A stretch of 64,000 nucleotides of DNA from Eubacteriaceae bacterium (GCA_030156895.1 JASGLP010000023.1:1-64000); one strand, 5' to 3'. Positions 1 through 8,829 are shown, numbered from the stretch's first letter. Notes: generated from the sequence alone by a model not told the origin. Made by a program: numbers and translations.

Positions 1-266
1 TTTTCTTTAATCATGAGAAAAAAGTGGCCTGATTTTGAAAGGAGCCATAACTAACGTTTTTTCATTTTGTGTCTTGACAAGCGTGTACATTATAATATCT
101 ATTATAAAAGCAAAGCAAACTGGGATACCGAGCTTGAGAAAATACCAAAGTTTGAAGAGCTCCCAAATGAATAAAGCATTAATCGTGTCTGTATTTTCGA
201 CAACGATTATAAAGAGATCATCAATAAATAAACAGACACTTTGATTTAATGAGGGGATCGAGAAAA

Positions 267-584
267 ATGATATCAAGGACATGGCATGGAATTGTGCCGA
301 TAGAAATGAAGGATGCATTCGAAAAGTATGAATACGAAACAGGTGTAAAAGATACACCGGCAATTTTGGGAGATAGAGGCGCTTTTTTAAAAATTGTTGA
401 ACAGGAACAATACGCACATTTCTTTTTATGTACAAAATGGGATAACATGGAAAGCGTCATCGCGTATGCCGGTAATAATCCAGCCATTGCAGTGACATAC
501 CCGGAAGATGAAAAATATGGTTTGATTTCAGACCCTATAGTAATTATTCAGGAAGTTACAGATGACAGCAATCCTTTTATTTAA
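267..584 (+). CDS. ABM-like (dimeric alpha-beta barrel) hypothetical protein
   Basis: Small protein of about 105 residues whose pattern (ISRTWHG at the start, AHFFLCTKWDN in the middle, AVTYPEDEKYG near the end) resembles antibiotic-biosynthesis-monooxygenase-type ferredoxin-fold proteins, usually cytosolic dimers of unknown substrate. The ATG at 267 is preferred over the in-frame ATG at 249 because a GAGGGG Shine-Dalgarno lies at 251-256. No catalytic residue can be assigned. Monocistronic: the downstream 250 bases lack a gene. Bases 118-235 upstream read as fragments of a decayed ORF interrupted by stops, so the left flank may itself be degenerate. The fold assignment is by resemblance only. 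Confidence 0.72.
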   Translation: MISRTWHGIVPIEMKDAFEKYEYETGVKDTPAILGDRGAFLKIVEQEQYAHFFLCTKWDNMESVIAYAGNNPAIAVTYPEDEKYGLISDPIVIIQEVTDDSNPFI

Positions 585-832
585 CAAACACGGTTTAGAG
601 CAATTTGCAATTTGTTGAACGTTCAAGACTTGTTATGACTGAAATGAATGGGAAGAAGGTCTTATATATTTGGATAATATAATCGAAAGGTTATCCACTT
701 GAAAACATGAAACCGCCCCGCGGCATGACAGGTTTCGAAACATCCCTACGCAATGCCCAATTCATATTCATCAAGGAGAATCAGTATGGGAAATACAACA
801 CTCATTTTGTTTATATTGATTATGCTTGCTTT

Positions 833-1203
833 CATGACACGGGGACGTTCGATCCTATCAGACCGATCAGAAAGTATTGGATACACAAATGATTCACGCT
901 TACTTTCCAAAAAAATCAGATTTTGTCAGATTTTCCCAAGAAGAAAATCAGGATCAGTGCCTGGAAATAAAAACAAAAATCAGATTAAGTGACCAGCAAC
1001 TGGCAGACATTTTAAAAAAGAACAGGGAATATCAACATCTTGAGAGCTACGAAAAGTCAAAACGGAATCAATTGATCAGACAAATCCACGGTGAGACTGG
1101 CAGTAGTATCCGCCAATTGAGTCGTGTACTGGGATTGGGGAAAATGATTATCGAGCAGGCGTTAAGGGAAAGAACATGACAAACGAAACGTCCCCGCGTC
1201 ATG
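833..1203 (+). mobile_element. Y1-transposase remnant or MITE bounded by inverted repeats
   Basis: An 18-base sequence at 833-850 (CATGACACGGGGACGTTC) is repeated in inverted, slightly diverged form at 1185-1203. Such GGGGACG-type ends are, from memory, common around IS200-like Y1 (REP-associated) transposase genes in clostridia. The interior keeps only the C-terminal part of such a transposase. Upstream, a GGAG site and ATG at 787 open a hydrophobic reading frame (MGNTTLILFILIML) that runs straight into the element, which suggests insertion into the start of a membrane-anchored gene. The element appears non-autonomous. Confidence 0.6.
877..1179 (+). pseudogene. C-terminal fragment of REP-associated (Y1) transposase
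   Basis: About 100 residues remain. The tail contains RNQLIRQIHGETGSSIRQLS followed by RVLGLGK, a helix-turn-helix-like ending typical of the region after the Y1 catalytic domain in REP-associated tyrosine transposases. The HUH motif and catalytic tyrosine region are missing, so the protein cannot be active. It lies between the inverted repeats at 833-850 and 1185-1203 and is read as the remnant of the element's own transposase. The family assignment rests on this C-terminal motif only. Confidence 0.55.
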
Positions 1204-2015
1204 TGCCCGCGTCATGAGAATTCCCTGGAAACGATTGTAAAAAATGAACAACAGTTTGAGAGAATTATTGCGATGCTGCCTTTTTCTCTTTCCACTATAA
1301 CCCTGGACGGGACGGTTCTTTATGTCAATCCCAAGGGCATGGAATATCTGGAAATCGGACTGGAAGTGATTGGTCAAAAAGCCGCCATGATGCACTGGGT
1401 GAATCCGGAAAGAAGACTGGTCTGGCTGGACAAGATTAAAAATGAGGGCAGTGCCATCGATTTTGAGATGCATGTCAGGACGGCGACCGGCGACCTTTAA
1501 TCTGCTATGAAAAGGACAAAAACGAGCAGTCTCTCAGCGAAAGAGTAACAGAGCTTTGCCAAAAAACGGCAGCGTCCATGGGTTTTGAAGGGCATCAGAT
1601 CGAAGAAATGGCCCTGCTGGGTATGCTCCATGATATCGGCAAAATCGGATTAAGCCAGAATATTTTAAACGGCAATCATCATCTCTCGGAAAGTGAGTGG
1701 AAGGAAATAAAAAAACATCCGGAAACCGGTTATCATATTCTTAAATCGGTCAGTGAATTTTCAGCGATTGCGGAATTCGTGCTTTGCCACCATGAAAGAC
1801 CTGATGGACAAGGCTATCCCAGGGGGCTGGAGGATCATAAAATTCCTGTTCAGGCCAGAATCCTCAGCGTCGCGGAAGCCTACGACTCAATGACCAACCA
1901 GCATTATAAAGAACCGCTGTCGCTGATCGAGGCCATCAGGGAGCTGCAATTAAATATTGGGAAGCAGTTTGATGAACAAGTCGTAAAAATATTTGTGGAG
2001 CTGGTGAGCTGTTAA
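1201..2015 (+). pseudogene. Decayed PAS / HD-GYP c-di-GMP phosphodiesterase
   Basis: Two ORFs in different frames carry pieces of one sensor phosphodiesterase. 1201-1500 gives a PAS domain (LSTITLDGTVLYVNPKGMEY, ending DFEMHVRTATGDL). The second frame, readable from about 1500 (LICYEKDKNEQSLSERV) to 2015, carries most of an HD-GYP domain: LGMLHDIGKIG has the HD metal ligands, and HHERPDGQGYPRGL is the GYP segment. PAS and HD-GYP are joined without the usual linker and in different frames, and the 5' end abuts the transposon remnant. The expected product would hydrolyse cyclic di-GMP. An alternative is a short stand-alone HD-GYP protein starting at 1578, which has no good ribosome-binding site. 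Confidence 0.75.
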
Positions 2016-2156
2016 ATTTACATTATGCTGGCAACTTTTTTGCCAGATGATGAAAAAGCATTAAATTTTCACTTGTTTAAAAGTGTGATATATTGCAAAA
2101 TAAATGAAGCATATAATAAATAGCATGATAATGAATAAAAGAAGAAGGAGAGGCGG

Positions 2157-3290
2157 ATGATCACTTACACGCTGCAGACAAATATTACAGCCATTTTTAT
2201 GTTAATGATTGTTTTTAAGGGCGCCCAAAAGCATGCCGATCTGACCCGGGACAGAGATCGCATTTTTATGAATCTGCTGATCATTAATGGACTGATCCTT
2301 TCAATTGACAGCTTTTCCATCCTCTTATATGATGTGCCCGGACAGGCGGTTTTTGTCTGCCAATCACTTTTAAAAATGGCCTTTTATATCTTAAATCCCC
2401 TGCCTGGCTTTTTATGGATTCTTTATGTCTATGACTTTATTTTCTATAATAAAAAGGGCTTTAAAAGATTGTTTAAAATTGGTATCATTCCCATTATCAT
2501 CAATGCCCTGCTGGCGGTTGCCAGTATTTGGGGCGGTTATCTTTTTGTGATTGGACCTGGGAATCACTATCAGCGCGGGGAATGGTTTTTACTGATGCCC
2601 TTTTTTGCATTTGCCTATACGATCATTGCTTTTATCATGATTTTTTTAAACCGCAACCGGATTCAGCAAAAGGATTTTCTGCCGCTTATGTTTTTTGCGA
2701 TTCCACCCGTCATTGGCGGTTTGCTGCAGACTTTTTTTTACGGATTGGTTTTGTTATGGCCGTCGATGGCGCTGTCACTGCTGATTATTTATGTTTTTAT
2801 CCAATCAAAAGCCATCAACACTGATTTTTTGACAGGGCTTAACAACCGACGAGAGTTTGACTATTATCTGGAAGACTGGCGAAAATGGAAAAAGGACGAT
2901 AAAAAAATTGCCGGCTTTATGATGGACATGGATCATTTTAAAGTAATTAATGACAACTATGGTCATCAGGTTGGCGATCAGGCACTAATTGAAATGAGCC
3001 GAATTTTAAGTACAAGCTTTAGAAGAAACGATTTTCTGGCACGTCTGGGCGGGGATGAATTTGCGGCGATTATTGAAATAAATGATCCCCAGGAAATCGA
3101 AATCCTAACTGCAAGAATTTACGAAAAGATTGATTTTTTTAATCAGGGAAACACCGGCAGCTTTCAGTTGAGTATCAGTTGCGGCAGCGGTGTTTTCATG
3201 CCGGAGCAGGACGGATCACTCAGTGATTTTTTTGACCAACTGGATAAACGGATGTATGAAGAAAAGGCGAGAAGAAGGGCAATTAAATGA
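2157..3290 (+). CDS. Membrane-bound diguanylate cyclase (GGDEF)
   Basis: 377 residues. The first ~215 are hydrophobic with about seven transmembrane helices, resembling 7TM-type sensor modules. The C-terminal GGDEF domain starts near TDFLTGLNNRREF and holds the intact active-site motif LGGDEFAAI (around residues 302-310) plus MDMDHFKVINDNYGHQVGD for metal and GTP binding. It should make cyclic di-GMP at the membrane in response to an unknown signal. No RxxD inhibitory site is obvious five residues before GGDEF (sequence there is RNDFLARL). GAGAGGCGG before the ATG provides the ribosome-binding site. The stop overlaps the start of the TauE/SafE gene by 4 bases, implying translational coupling. 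Confidence 0.9.
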   Translation: MITYTLQTNITAIFMLMIVFKGAQKHADLTRDRDRIFMNLLIINGLILSIDSFSILLYDVPGQAVFVCQSLLKMAFYILNPLPGFLWILYVYDFIFYNKKGFKRLFKIGIIPIIINALLAVASIWGGYLFVIGPGNHYQRGEWFLLMPFFAFAYTIIAFIMIFLNRNRIQQKDFLPLMFFAIPPVIGGLLQTFFYGLVLLWPSMALSLLIIYVFIQSKAINTDFLTGLNNRREFDYYLEDWRKWKKDDKKIAGFMMDMDHFKVINDNYGHQVGDQALIEMSRILSTSFRRNDFLARLGGDEFAAIIEINDPQEIEILTARIYEKIDFFNQGNTGSFQLSISCGSGVFMPEQDGSLSDFFDQLDKRMYEEKARRRAIK

Positions 3291-4036
3291 CTGTGAACGA
3301 TGCAATAATAATGGATGTCAGTCCCCTGATGATTGTTGCTGTCATCTGTGCTTATATCGTGAAAGGGATGTGCGGCTTTGCTAATACCATCGTATTTACC
3401 TCTATTTTAAGTTTTCAGAATGACAATATCAATATTACACCGGTTGATTTACTCATTGGCATTCCATCCAATATTCTACTGGCAGTTCGTGAGCGAAAGG
3501 CTGTGAAATTAAAGCTGTGGCTCCCGCTGGCAGCTTTAGTTTTGATAGGCAGTTTGCCAGGAATATTTCTGCTTAAATACGGAGATGTTGTCTTCATAAA
3601 AATTTTGCTTGGGATTGTGATAACGGGGCTAGGAATTGAAATGCTGTTTCGGGAATTCCACAGACAAAGAAGCAAATCATCGCCAATGGGAATCTTTATT
3701 ATTGGACTTTTATCGGGTTTTATAACCGGTCTTTTCGGGATTGGGGCCTTACTGGCTGCTTATATGGGTAAAACAACAGATTCACCCGATGCCTTTCGGG
3801 GGAATTTGTGTATGGTGCTGCTGACGGACAATCTGTTCCGATTGATCATGTATAGCCTAACAGGTATTATTACGCTAAAAATAGTTAAAAATGCTATGAT
3901 CTTATTTCCTTTTATGCTGATCGGTCTGGGCTTAGGAATTCAGTTATCGAAAATTTTGGATGAAAAAATCGTGAAGGTAATCATTATTTGCATGCTCATT
4001 GTTTCCGGTTTATCGCTGATTGCTGTCAATGTGTGA
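3287..4036 (+). CDS. TauE/SafE-family permease
   Basis: 249 residues, about eight hydrophobic segments, with the family's internal two-fold layout and glycine-rich motifs (KGMCGFANTIVFTSI; GLLSGFITGLFGIGALLAAY). TauE/SafE proteins move small anions, often sulfur-containing or organic acids, across the cytoplasmic membrane; the substrate here cannot be told. The ATG overlaps the stop of the diguanylate cyclase gene (ATGA), so the two form an operon. The biochemical link between cyclase and permease is unknown. Confidence 0.85.
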   Translation: MTVNDAIIMDVSPLMIVAVICAYIVKGMCGFANTIVFTSILSFQNDNINITPVDLLIGIPSNILLAVRERKAVKLKLWLPLAALVLIGSLPGIFLLKYGDVVFIKILLGIVITGLGIEMLFREFHRQRSKSSPMGIFIIGLLSGFITGLFGIGALLAAYMGKTTDSPDAFRGNLCMVLLTDNLFRLIMYSLTGIITLKIVKNAMILFPFMLIGLGLGIQLSKILDEKIVKVIIICMLIVSGLSLIAVNV

Positions 4037-4124
4037 TAATCAGCGTCTGGGATACCAAATAGTCAGTGAAAAAACTGATTATGTCGGGAATGAGGATTAT
4101 TTGATGGTTAAGCTTTTAAAATAA
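4035..4124 (+). pseudogene. C-terminal scrap of a GNAT-type acetyltransferase
   Basis: Immediately after the permease, a frame starting inside its last codons reads DNQRLGYQIVSEKTDYVGNE, then DYLMVKLLK and a stop. LGY-x-x-V followed by a YLM-x-K-x-L ending is typical of the last two strands of GNAT N-acetyltransferases. Only about 29 residues remain, with no start codon or acetyl-CoA site. Identity is by motif resemblance. Confidence 0.4.
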
Positions 4125-4201
4125 GACAAAATAAAGCAATGAATGTCGGGAAGGTAACCTTAAAAGGCTCTATACTGTAATCACAGCAGGAGGTAAGTGC
4201 A

Positions 4202-4475
4202 ATGGAATGGACGGAATCAATCAGTAAAGCAGTTCAGTACATCGAAGATAATATTACAGAAAGCATCTCGGTTGACGCAGTTGCCCGGTATGTGGGGATT
4301 TCTCCTTTTTATTTTCAAAAGGGTTTCAGCATGTTGTGCGGGCTTTCTGTGATGGAGTATATTCGCAGCCGCTGGCTATTGTGTCGAAATGTATGCTGAT
4401 CCGGCTGAGTACCCCAAAGGAACCTTGGACGAGAATTACTACTCGGAAATCTGGATTCCGGTCAAGAAGAAATAA
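4202..4475 (+). pseudogene. AraC-GyrI regulator with large internal deletion
   Basis: The first 60 residues are the first helix-turn-helix of an AraC-type DNA-binding domain (SISVDAVARYVGISPFYFQK), preceded by a good AGGAGG site at 4190-4195. The frame ends at 4399, but an overlapping frame reads EMYADPAEYPKGTLDENYYS, then EIWIPVKKK and stops at 4475. That is the expected C-terminus of the GyrI-like ligand domain that follows AraC domains in this family. Intact members are about 280-300 residues, so roughly 600 bp plus the reading frame have been lost. Confidence 0.75.
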
Positions 4476-4528
4476 CAAAGATAAACCCCTGCTAATCAAA
4501 AGATGAAGGGGTTTATCTTTGTTTTTTT
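4475..4528 (+). terminator. Rho-independent terminator
   Basis: Stem ACAAAGATAAACCCCT (4475-4490) pairs with AGGGGTTTATCTTTGT (4507-4522), loop about 16 bases, followed by a run of T. It follows the AraC-GyrI remnant. Confidence 0.85.
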
Positions 4529-4595
4529 GGGAAAAAAGATTTACTTAACAAGAAGTAGAGCAAATTAAAAAGAAACGAAAGTTTTTGCTGTGCTC

Positions 4596-4973
4596 TTAGC
4601 AGCAGTCCCCACCGCAAAAACTGCGACTGGCCATTTTTTCCTTCATTAGAATTCTCACCAGTTGGTCCTTGCTGATTTCAAGCCAGGCTGCCAAATCCTG
4701 ATTAGTTGGGTAGACGCCTTTTTGTTTGATTTGACCATCAACCAGTGTTAATGGCAAGGTATTTTGATCACCAGACGCTAGTGCGGATTGGACGATTTTA
4801 TTATCGGTAAAGGCTTCCGGGTTTTCATTCAGCCCGAATTGTTTTATATTTTGACCATCCCGAGTCAAGGCTTTGATCATGCTGGCCAGACGGAACTTCT
4901 CGCGGTCAGCGCTGGAGCCGCAGCCCACAGCGCCCGAAAAGTTCTGGGTGTCATATATTTCAACTGTTTTCAT
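4596..4973 (-). CDS. arsD: ArsD-family arsenic metallochaperone/repressor-like protein
   Basis: 125 residues, matching ArsD in length and order: N-terminal KTVEIYDTQNFSGAVGCG, then the family-typical NENPEAFTDN and LPLTLVDG-x-x-x-x-x-G-x-YPT segments, and a Cys-rich C-terminus (CGGDCC). ArsD delivers As(III) to the ArsA ATPase and weakly represses ars operons. The vicinal Cys pair expected near residues 12-13 is not present; a single Cys sits in GCGSS. No arsA, arsB or arsR is nearby. ATG at 4973 is chosen over an upstream start because GGAG lies 8 bases before it. Confidence 0.82.
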   Translation of the reverse strand: MKTVEIYDTQNFSGAVGCGSSADREKFRLASMIKALTRDGQNIKQFGLNENPEAFTDNKIVQSALASGDQNTLPLTLVDGQIKQKGVYPTNQDLAAWLEISKDQLVRILMKEKMASRSFCGGDCC

Positions 4974-5383
4974 GACTTTTTCTCCAATTCCAGGTCTTAA
5001 CAAAAGACCCGATTTTTTTAAAACGCAATCTCCAAATAGCGGTTAATCAACCGTGAATTTTAGTATTTGCATTTATTATAATCATTATAAATTACAACTC
5101 TTAAAAAGTTATAAAAGAAGACTGTAATAAAAGAAGTTAACAAGGGTTAATGAATAGAAGAGTTATGATATTTTCTGATTTAAAGCGAGTTAGTGGTTTA
5201 ACAATGGGAGCCGCATAATGTATTATGATAATTGCGATGATAGTTTAAAAATATGTTATACTAAAAATAATGCGGCTTTTGGCCTAGATAAGCGATATAA
5301 TATTTTATGATATTGTTGTGACAAGATTTAAATGGCGATAATTTGTTGTAAACAGAAAATATTATCTGATTAAGGAGTAGGAT
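4974..5383. other. Intergenic region, about 410 bases
   Basis: AT-rich spacer between the divergent arsD and DUF503 genes. A TATACT-like -10 lies near 5256 and several ATTATAAT stretches near 5075-5090 could serve the minus-strand arsD. No ORF, hairpin terminator or known RNA motif is recognised. Confidence 0.4.
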
Positions 5384-5665
5384 TTGATTATTGGAAGCAT
5401 GACCCTTCGTATCGATGTCCCATGGGTTCATTCCCTGAAGGAAAAGCGGCAGATTGTCAAAAGTCTGATCGCCAAAGGCAGACAGAAATTTAATATTTCC
5501 CTTGCTGAAGTGAGTGCTCAGGATTATCATCAGTCTATTGTTTTGGGAATGGCTTGTGTGACAAATGAAACAAGAGTGGCCGACCGCACCATGGAGCAAG
5601 TTCTAAAATTTATGGAAGAGAATTCGGAAGGTGAAGTTTTTGTTCTTGTACGCGAATTCAGATAA
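5384..5665 (+). CDS. DUF503 (YlxP-like) protein
   Basis: 93 residues matching the DUF503 family: LRIDVPWVHSLKEKRQIVKS at the N-terminus, NISLAEVSAQDYHQ in the centre and a C-terminal helix. In Bacillus the homologue YlxP lies in the nusA-infB operon and is linked to ribosome maturation; here it stands alone. A TTG start at 5384 is chosen because TAAGGAG at 5371-5377 is six bases upstream. The next in-frame ATG at 5399 lacks a site. Confidence 0.88.
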   Translation: MIIGSMTLRIDVPWVHSLKEKRQIVKSLIAKGRQKFNISLAEVSAQDYHQSIVLGMACVTNETRVADRTMEQVLKFMEENSEGEVFVLVREFR

Positions 5666-5919
5666 TTTGATATGGATATTTCGCAAATAAAATCATGTTT
5701 AACGATAATAGGGTGGTGAAAATTTTAAAAGTGCCGATTAGAGATAAATACCATCATCTCGGAAAAGAATAGCATGATAAAGTTTATTTTGCATTGAGGG
5801 AATTTGAAAATGATGCTTAATTTTAGCATTATTTGAATTGCAGACATGATCGGTTAAGAATATTAAAAGCTGGCTGTAAGAAAGAAAAGAAATAACAAGA
5901 GAAAGTTTAGGTGATACAG
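5666..5919. other. Intergenic region before the radical SAM gene
   Basis: AT-rich spacer of about 250 bases. No ORF with a ribosome-binding site and no convincing hairpin is seen. Confidence 0.3.
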
Positions 5920-7038
5920 TTGAAAATATCAAAAAAAGATGCCTTAATGTGGTTTGAATTTTTTGCCATGCTGCCGGAGGATGAGGAACTGATGGTTAAT
6001 CAGCAGGAGATCGTTTATGCGACTTTTGCCCAGATTGAAGCAGCAATTGAAGACCGTAACGAGAAGTTGAAAAAGGACATCAAAAATCTCAAGTCGCTGG
6101 ATAAACGCACCCTTTACGTCGGGGATGACAAAAAATTCCCCCAGGGCTGCAAATCCTGTCTCATAGGCTCTGGCTTAAGTGCGGTTCGCAAAACCAATAA
6201 ATGCAATATTGAATGTAAGTTCTGTTATAACTATGGTGAGCTTGATGATATTGCTCCCATCGGAGAGGGCTTATGGGAAATTGGCGGCACAAAATTTTAT
6301 GAGAAAGATCTTGATCTGCTGCTTGCGATTCAAACACCTCCAACTGGTCTGGCTTACGTTTTACTGGAACCTTTTATGGAAATTGTAATTTACTATCCGG
6401 TCATCAAAAAATTCAGTGAGGCAGGTGTTTATCAGCATCTTTATACCAATGGCACGCTAGCAACAGAGGAAAACTTAAAAGCGCTGGGGGCGGCAGGTCT
6501 CAATGAAATTCGTTTTAATCTGGGCGCATCAAACTGTTCGGATAAAGTGATAGAAATGATTGGGGTGGCCAAAAAATATATTAAAAATGTGGGGATTGAA
6601 ACGCCCATGACACCGGAATTTTTTGCGGCCTTTAAGCAAAAGAAAGAAGCGATATTAGCAACTGGCCTTGATTTTATTAATTGTGCCGAACTGCATCTTA
6701 ATCCCAATAATATTGACAACTATGCCGGTGAAAAGATGTATATTGCACGACGCGGCTACATTTCACCAATTTGGAGTCGCGAACTGACTTTGAAATTGAT
6801 GAAGATGGCTGATGAAGAAGGATGGGATCTGGTCGTCCACGATTGTTCTAATGATACCAAATTTGCTAGAGGATTAAATTTAAGTGGGAAAAACGACCAT
6901 TGGTTTGGGGCCAGCAATTACGCCTGTGAATTTGCCCGAATTCCCTATGAAGTATTTTTGCCGATTTTACGAGATGAAAGATTTGTATTTCTTGAGGAAG
7001 AAGCTTTACCAGTGGCCTATCAGCCCTTGCGGATATGA
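5920..7038 (+). CDS. Radical SAM protein
   Basis: About 372 residues. The radical SAM cluster motif CNIECKFC (CxxxCxxC) lies near residue 95 with the aromatic residue after the last Cys (CYNYG). A separate CKSC pair sits some 18 residues earlier, and further cysteines occur at NCAELHL, HDCSND and NYACEF near the C-terminus; whether they bind an auxiliary cluster is open. YTNGTLATEENLKALGAAGL matches the strand-4/5 region of PFL-activase-like members. Substrate unknown, no peptide or glycyl-radical gene adjacent. Start uncertain: TTG at 5920 follows AGGTGA at 5909-5914; GTG at 5911 is the alternative. Confidence 0.85.
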   Translation: MKISKKDALMWFEFFAMLPEDEELMVNQQEIVYATFAQIEAAIEDRNEKLKKDIKNLKSLDKRTLYVGDDKKFPQGCKSCLIGSGLSAVRKTNKCNIECKFCYNYGELDDIAPIGEGLWEIGGTKFYEKDLDLLLAIQTPPTGLAYVLLEPFMEIVIYYPVIKKFSEAGVYQHLYTNGTLATEENLKALGAAGLNEIRFNLGASNCSDKVIEMIGVAKKYIKNVGIETPMTPEFFAAFKQKKEAILATGLDFINCAELHLNPNNIDNYAGEKMYIARRGYISPIWSRELTLKLMKMADEEGWDLVVHDCSNDTKFARGLNLSGKNDHWFGASNYACEFARIPYEVFLPILRDERFVFLEEEALPVAYQPLRI

Positions 7039-7109
7039 CCTGCTAAAGCAATGGGTTTCGCTCATCCGACCAGGCTTCATCAGATGAATTTTAAATAGGA
7101 CCTTATCCA

Positions 7110-7151
7110 GAATGCTGATTAGGAGTTAACCCAGATCAGCATTCATTTTTA
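7110..7151 (+). terminator. Rho-independent terminator
   Basis: GAATGCTGAT (7110-7119) pairs with ATCAGCATTC (7135-7144), followed by ATTTTTAT. It ends the radical SAM transcript. Confidence 0.8.
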
Positions 7152-7334
7152 TATATTCACAAAAGAACCCTTTTTTCCAATCATTGGCATTTTTGTTTTG
7201 ATATAATGCATCTGAAAATAATATAAAGAAGGGAGTAAAGCTTTTCAATTTCAGTAAAATAGTGTAGAATAACTAATTATAAGCAATTTAAATGTGATCA
7301 AGATTCTATTAAAGTTGATTATGAGGTAGGTAAA

Positions 7335-8177
7335 ATGAGATTCCTGGATCTGAAAAGAAATTTAGATGCTGCAAAACCTCAATTCCAGCCGTGGTTATGC
7401 AAGGGTGTAAATAATTACGTTGAGAAAACGATTAAATTAAATCCGGTTTCAATAAAGGCCAACAACTTTTTTTATCAGTTTACTGTTGATCAGGAGAAAG
7501 AGGTCAAAATTGTCGCTGATTTGAGTCCGACTTTTATTTTTGTTTGTGATGCTTTAAAGCCGCGAGCCAGTTTTTGGGGCATCAATAATGAACTGAGAAT
7601 CATGAAACTGAAAAAAGGGGTGACCTATTTTTGTGTAAAACCATATTCATTATTTGGCACAAAGGGCTGGAAGTTATCACCTGAGGAAAGTTTTGGGAAA
7701 AACTTTGAATTAGCGGCTGTTATCAGCCAAACAAATGATTTACCAACGCAAATTGCCCAAGCACAATCTTTCAGTGAGCGAATTTCACTGTTTGGCAGTC
7801 ATTTTATGGAACACTGGGTAGATTATGATTATCAAATGAGCCTTGAAGAATATATTGCATGTATGATGTATATGCAGCATAAGCATATGAATTTTGTCGT
7901 TAGCGAGTTGGAAGAGATAACGGGTTACAGTAATCGTTATTGCCGTAAAAAATTTGTCAGTGCCTATAGTCTGTCGCCTAAAAAATATTTAAAGGTATTT
8001 CGGTTTCAAAATGCTCTTCGGATGCTCATGGATCAGAAACAGGTCATTAATATCACCGAAATCGCAAATGAAAACGGTTATTATGATGAATCCCATTTTA
8101 TCAATGATTTCAAAACCTATACTCAGATTAGCCCGGAACAGTTCCGAAAAGATGCCAGCGGATTATTTGTTCCTTGA
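7335..8177 (+). CDS. AraC-family transcriptional regulator
   Basis: 280 residues. The C-terminal ~100 form the two helix-turn-helix motifs of AraC proteins: FVVSELEEITGYSNRYCRKK, then ITEIANENGYYDESHFINDF and FKTYTQISPEQFRK. The N-terminal ~160 residues look like a ligand or cupin-like domain without a recognisable motif. Ribosome-binding site GAGGTAGG lies ahead of the ATG. It sits directly upstream of, and same-stranded with, the acetate-type transporter and aldehyde oxidoreductase genes, so it is the likely activator of that module (inference from position). Confidence 0.88.
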   Translation: MRFLDLKRNLDAAKPQFQPWLCKGVNNYVEKTIKLNPVSIKANNFFYQFTVDQEKEVKIVADLSPTFIFVCDALKPRASFWGINNELRIMKLKKGVTYFCVKPYSLFGTKGWKLSPEESFGKNFELAAVISQTNDLPTQIAQAQSFSERISLFGSHFMEHWVDYDYQMSLEEYIACMMYMQHKHMNFVVSELEEITGYSNRYCRKKFVSAYSLSPKKYLKVFRFQNALRMLMDQKQVINITEIANENGYYDESHFINDFKTYTQISPEQFRKDASGLFVP

Positions 8178-8238
8178 GACAGGCAGATCACCTATTTTGA
8201 TAATTAGTGAAGGTTCAAATAATTTTGAAGGAGATATT

Positions 8239-8829
8239 GTGGAAGAAAATAAAATGTGGGCAGATGCCTGTCCATTGGCGAATATTGCAACGGGGATGCT
8301 GATCATCAGTTTATGGTCTTTATTATTTGGTGTTGCATCACCATTGGGGATCATTGGTGCATTGCCATGGATTCTGATCAGCTTTCCAATTATACTAATT
8401 GCAATCGTTATCTGTTTTAAAAATGGTGAAATTATTAATGGCACCGTTAATTCTATTTTAACAGCCATGGCTCTTTGCCAGAATGGTATTAAGGGATTAA
8501 TTGTTTTAGCATTCGTGACAAAAGGTATTGAAGTGCCTTCAGAAGTAGAGGCAGTTATCGCTTTGGTTGACGGAGGGGCTTATATTGTGGGAACAGTTTT
8601 ACTGATTACGTTGTTTTTTATCTGTATCCGGACAGGACAGAAAACACTGGGTTTTTTTATTTTATTTGCGATCCTGGGATTTTTCAGTTTTGCAGTCACA
8701 AACTTGGGTTTTGCTGATTTAAATCTGCTTGCTGCTGTATCATTGACAATCTTCGGTGCCTGGCTGGTTTATTCAGGATGTGCCATGTTGATAGAAAACG
8801 TTCTGGGGAAAAAGATACTGCCTTTTTAG
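8239..8829 (+). CDS. GPR1/FUN34/YaaH-family acetate/succinate transporter
   Basis: About 196 residues, six transmembrane helices. ACPLANIATGMLIISLWSLL and NSILTAMALCQNG match the family's conserved segments; SatP/YaaH members take up or release acetate and succinate. A GTG start at 8239 is chosen because AAGGAG at 8228-8233 is five bases upstream; a longer frame running back into the AraC gene has no ribosome-binding site. Close spacing to the oxidoreductase (35 bases) suggests co-transcription and a role in moving the carboxylate product. Substrate is inferred from family and context. Confidence 0.85.
   Translation: MEENKMWADACPLANIATGMLIISLWSLLFGVASPLGIIGALPWILISFPIILIAIVICFKNGEIINGTVNSILTAMALCQNGIKGLIVLAFVTKGIEVPSEVEAVIALVDGGAYIVGTVLLITLFFICIRTGQKTLGFFILFAILGFFSFAVTNLGFADLNLLAAVSLTIFGAWLVYSGCAMLIENVLGKKILPF

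Noticed and set aside
35-244. A 69-codon plus-strand frame and overlapping minus-strand frames at the left edge
   Set aside because: No ribosome-binding site, AT-driven composition and no family. A third frame (ELEKIPKFEELPNE near 140-180) looks slightly more protein-like but is broken by stops; too weak to name.
2028-2046. CTGGCAA-CTTTT-TTGCCAG hairpin after the HD-GYP remnant
   Set aside because: A perfect 7-bp stem but no T-run follows, so it is not called a terminator.
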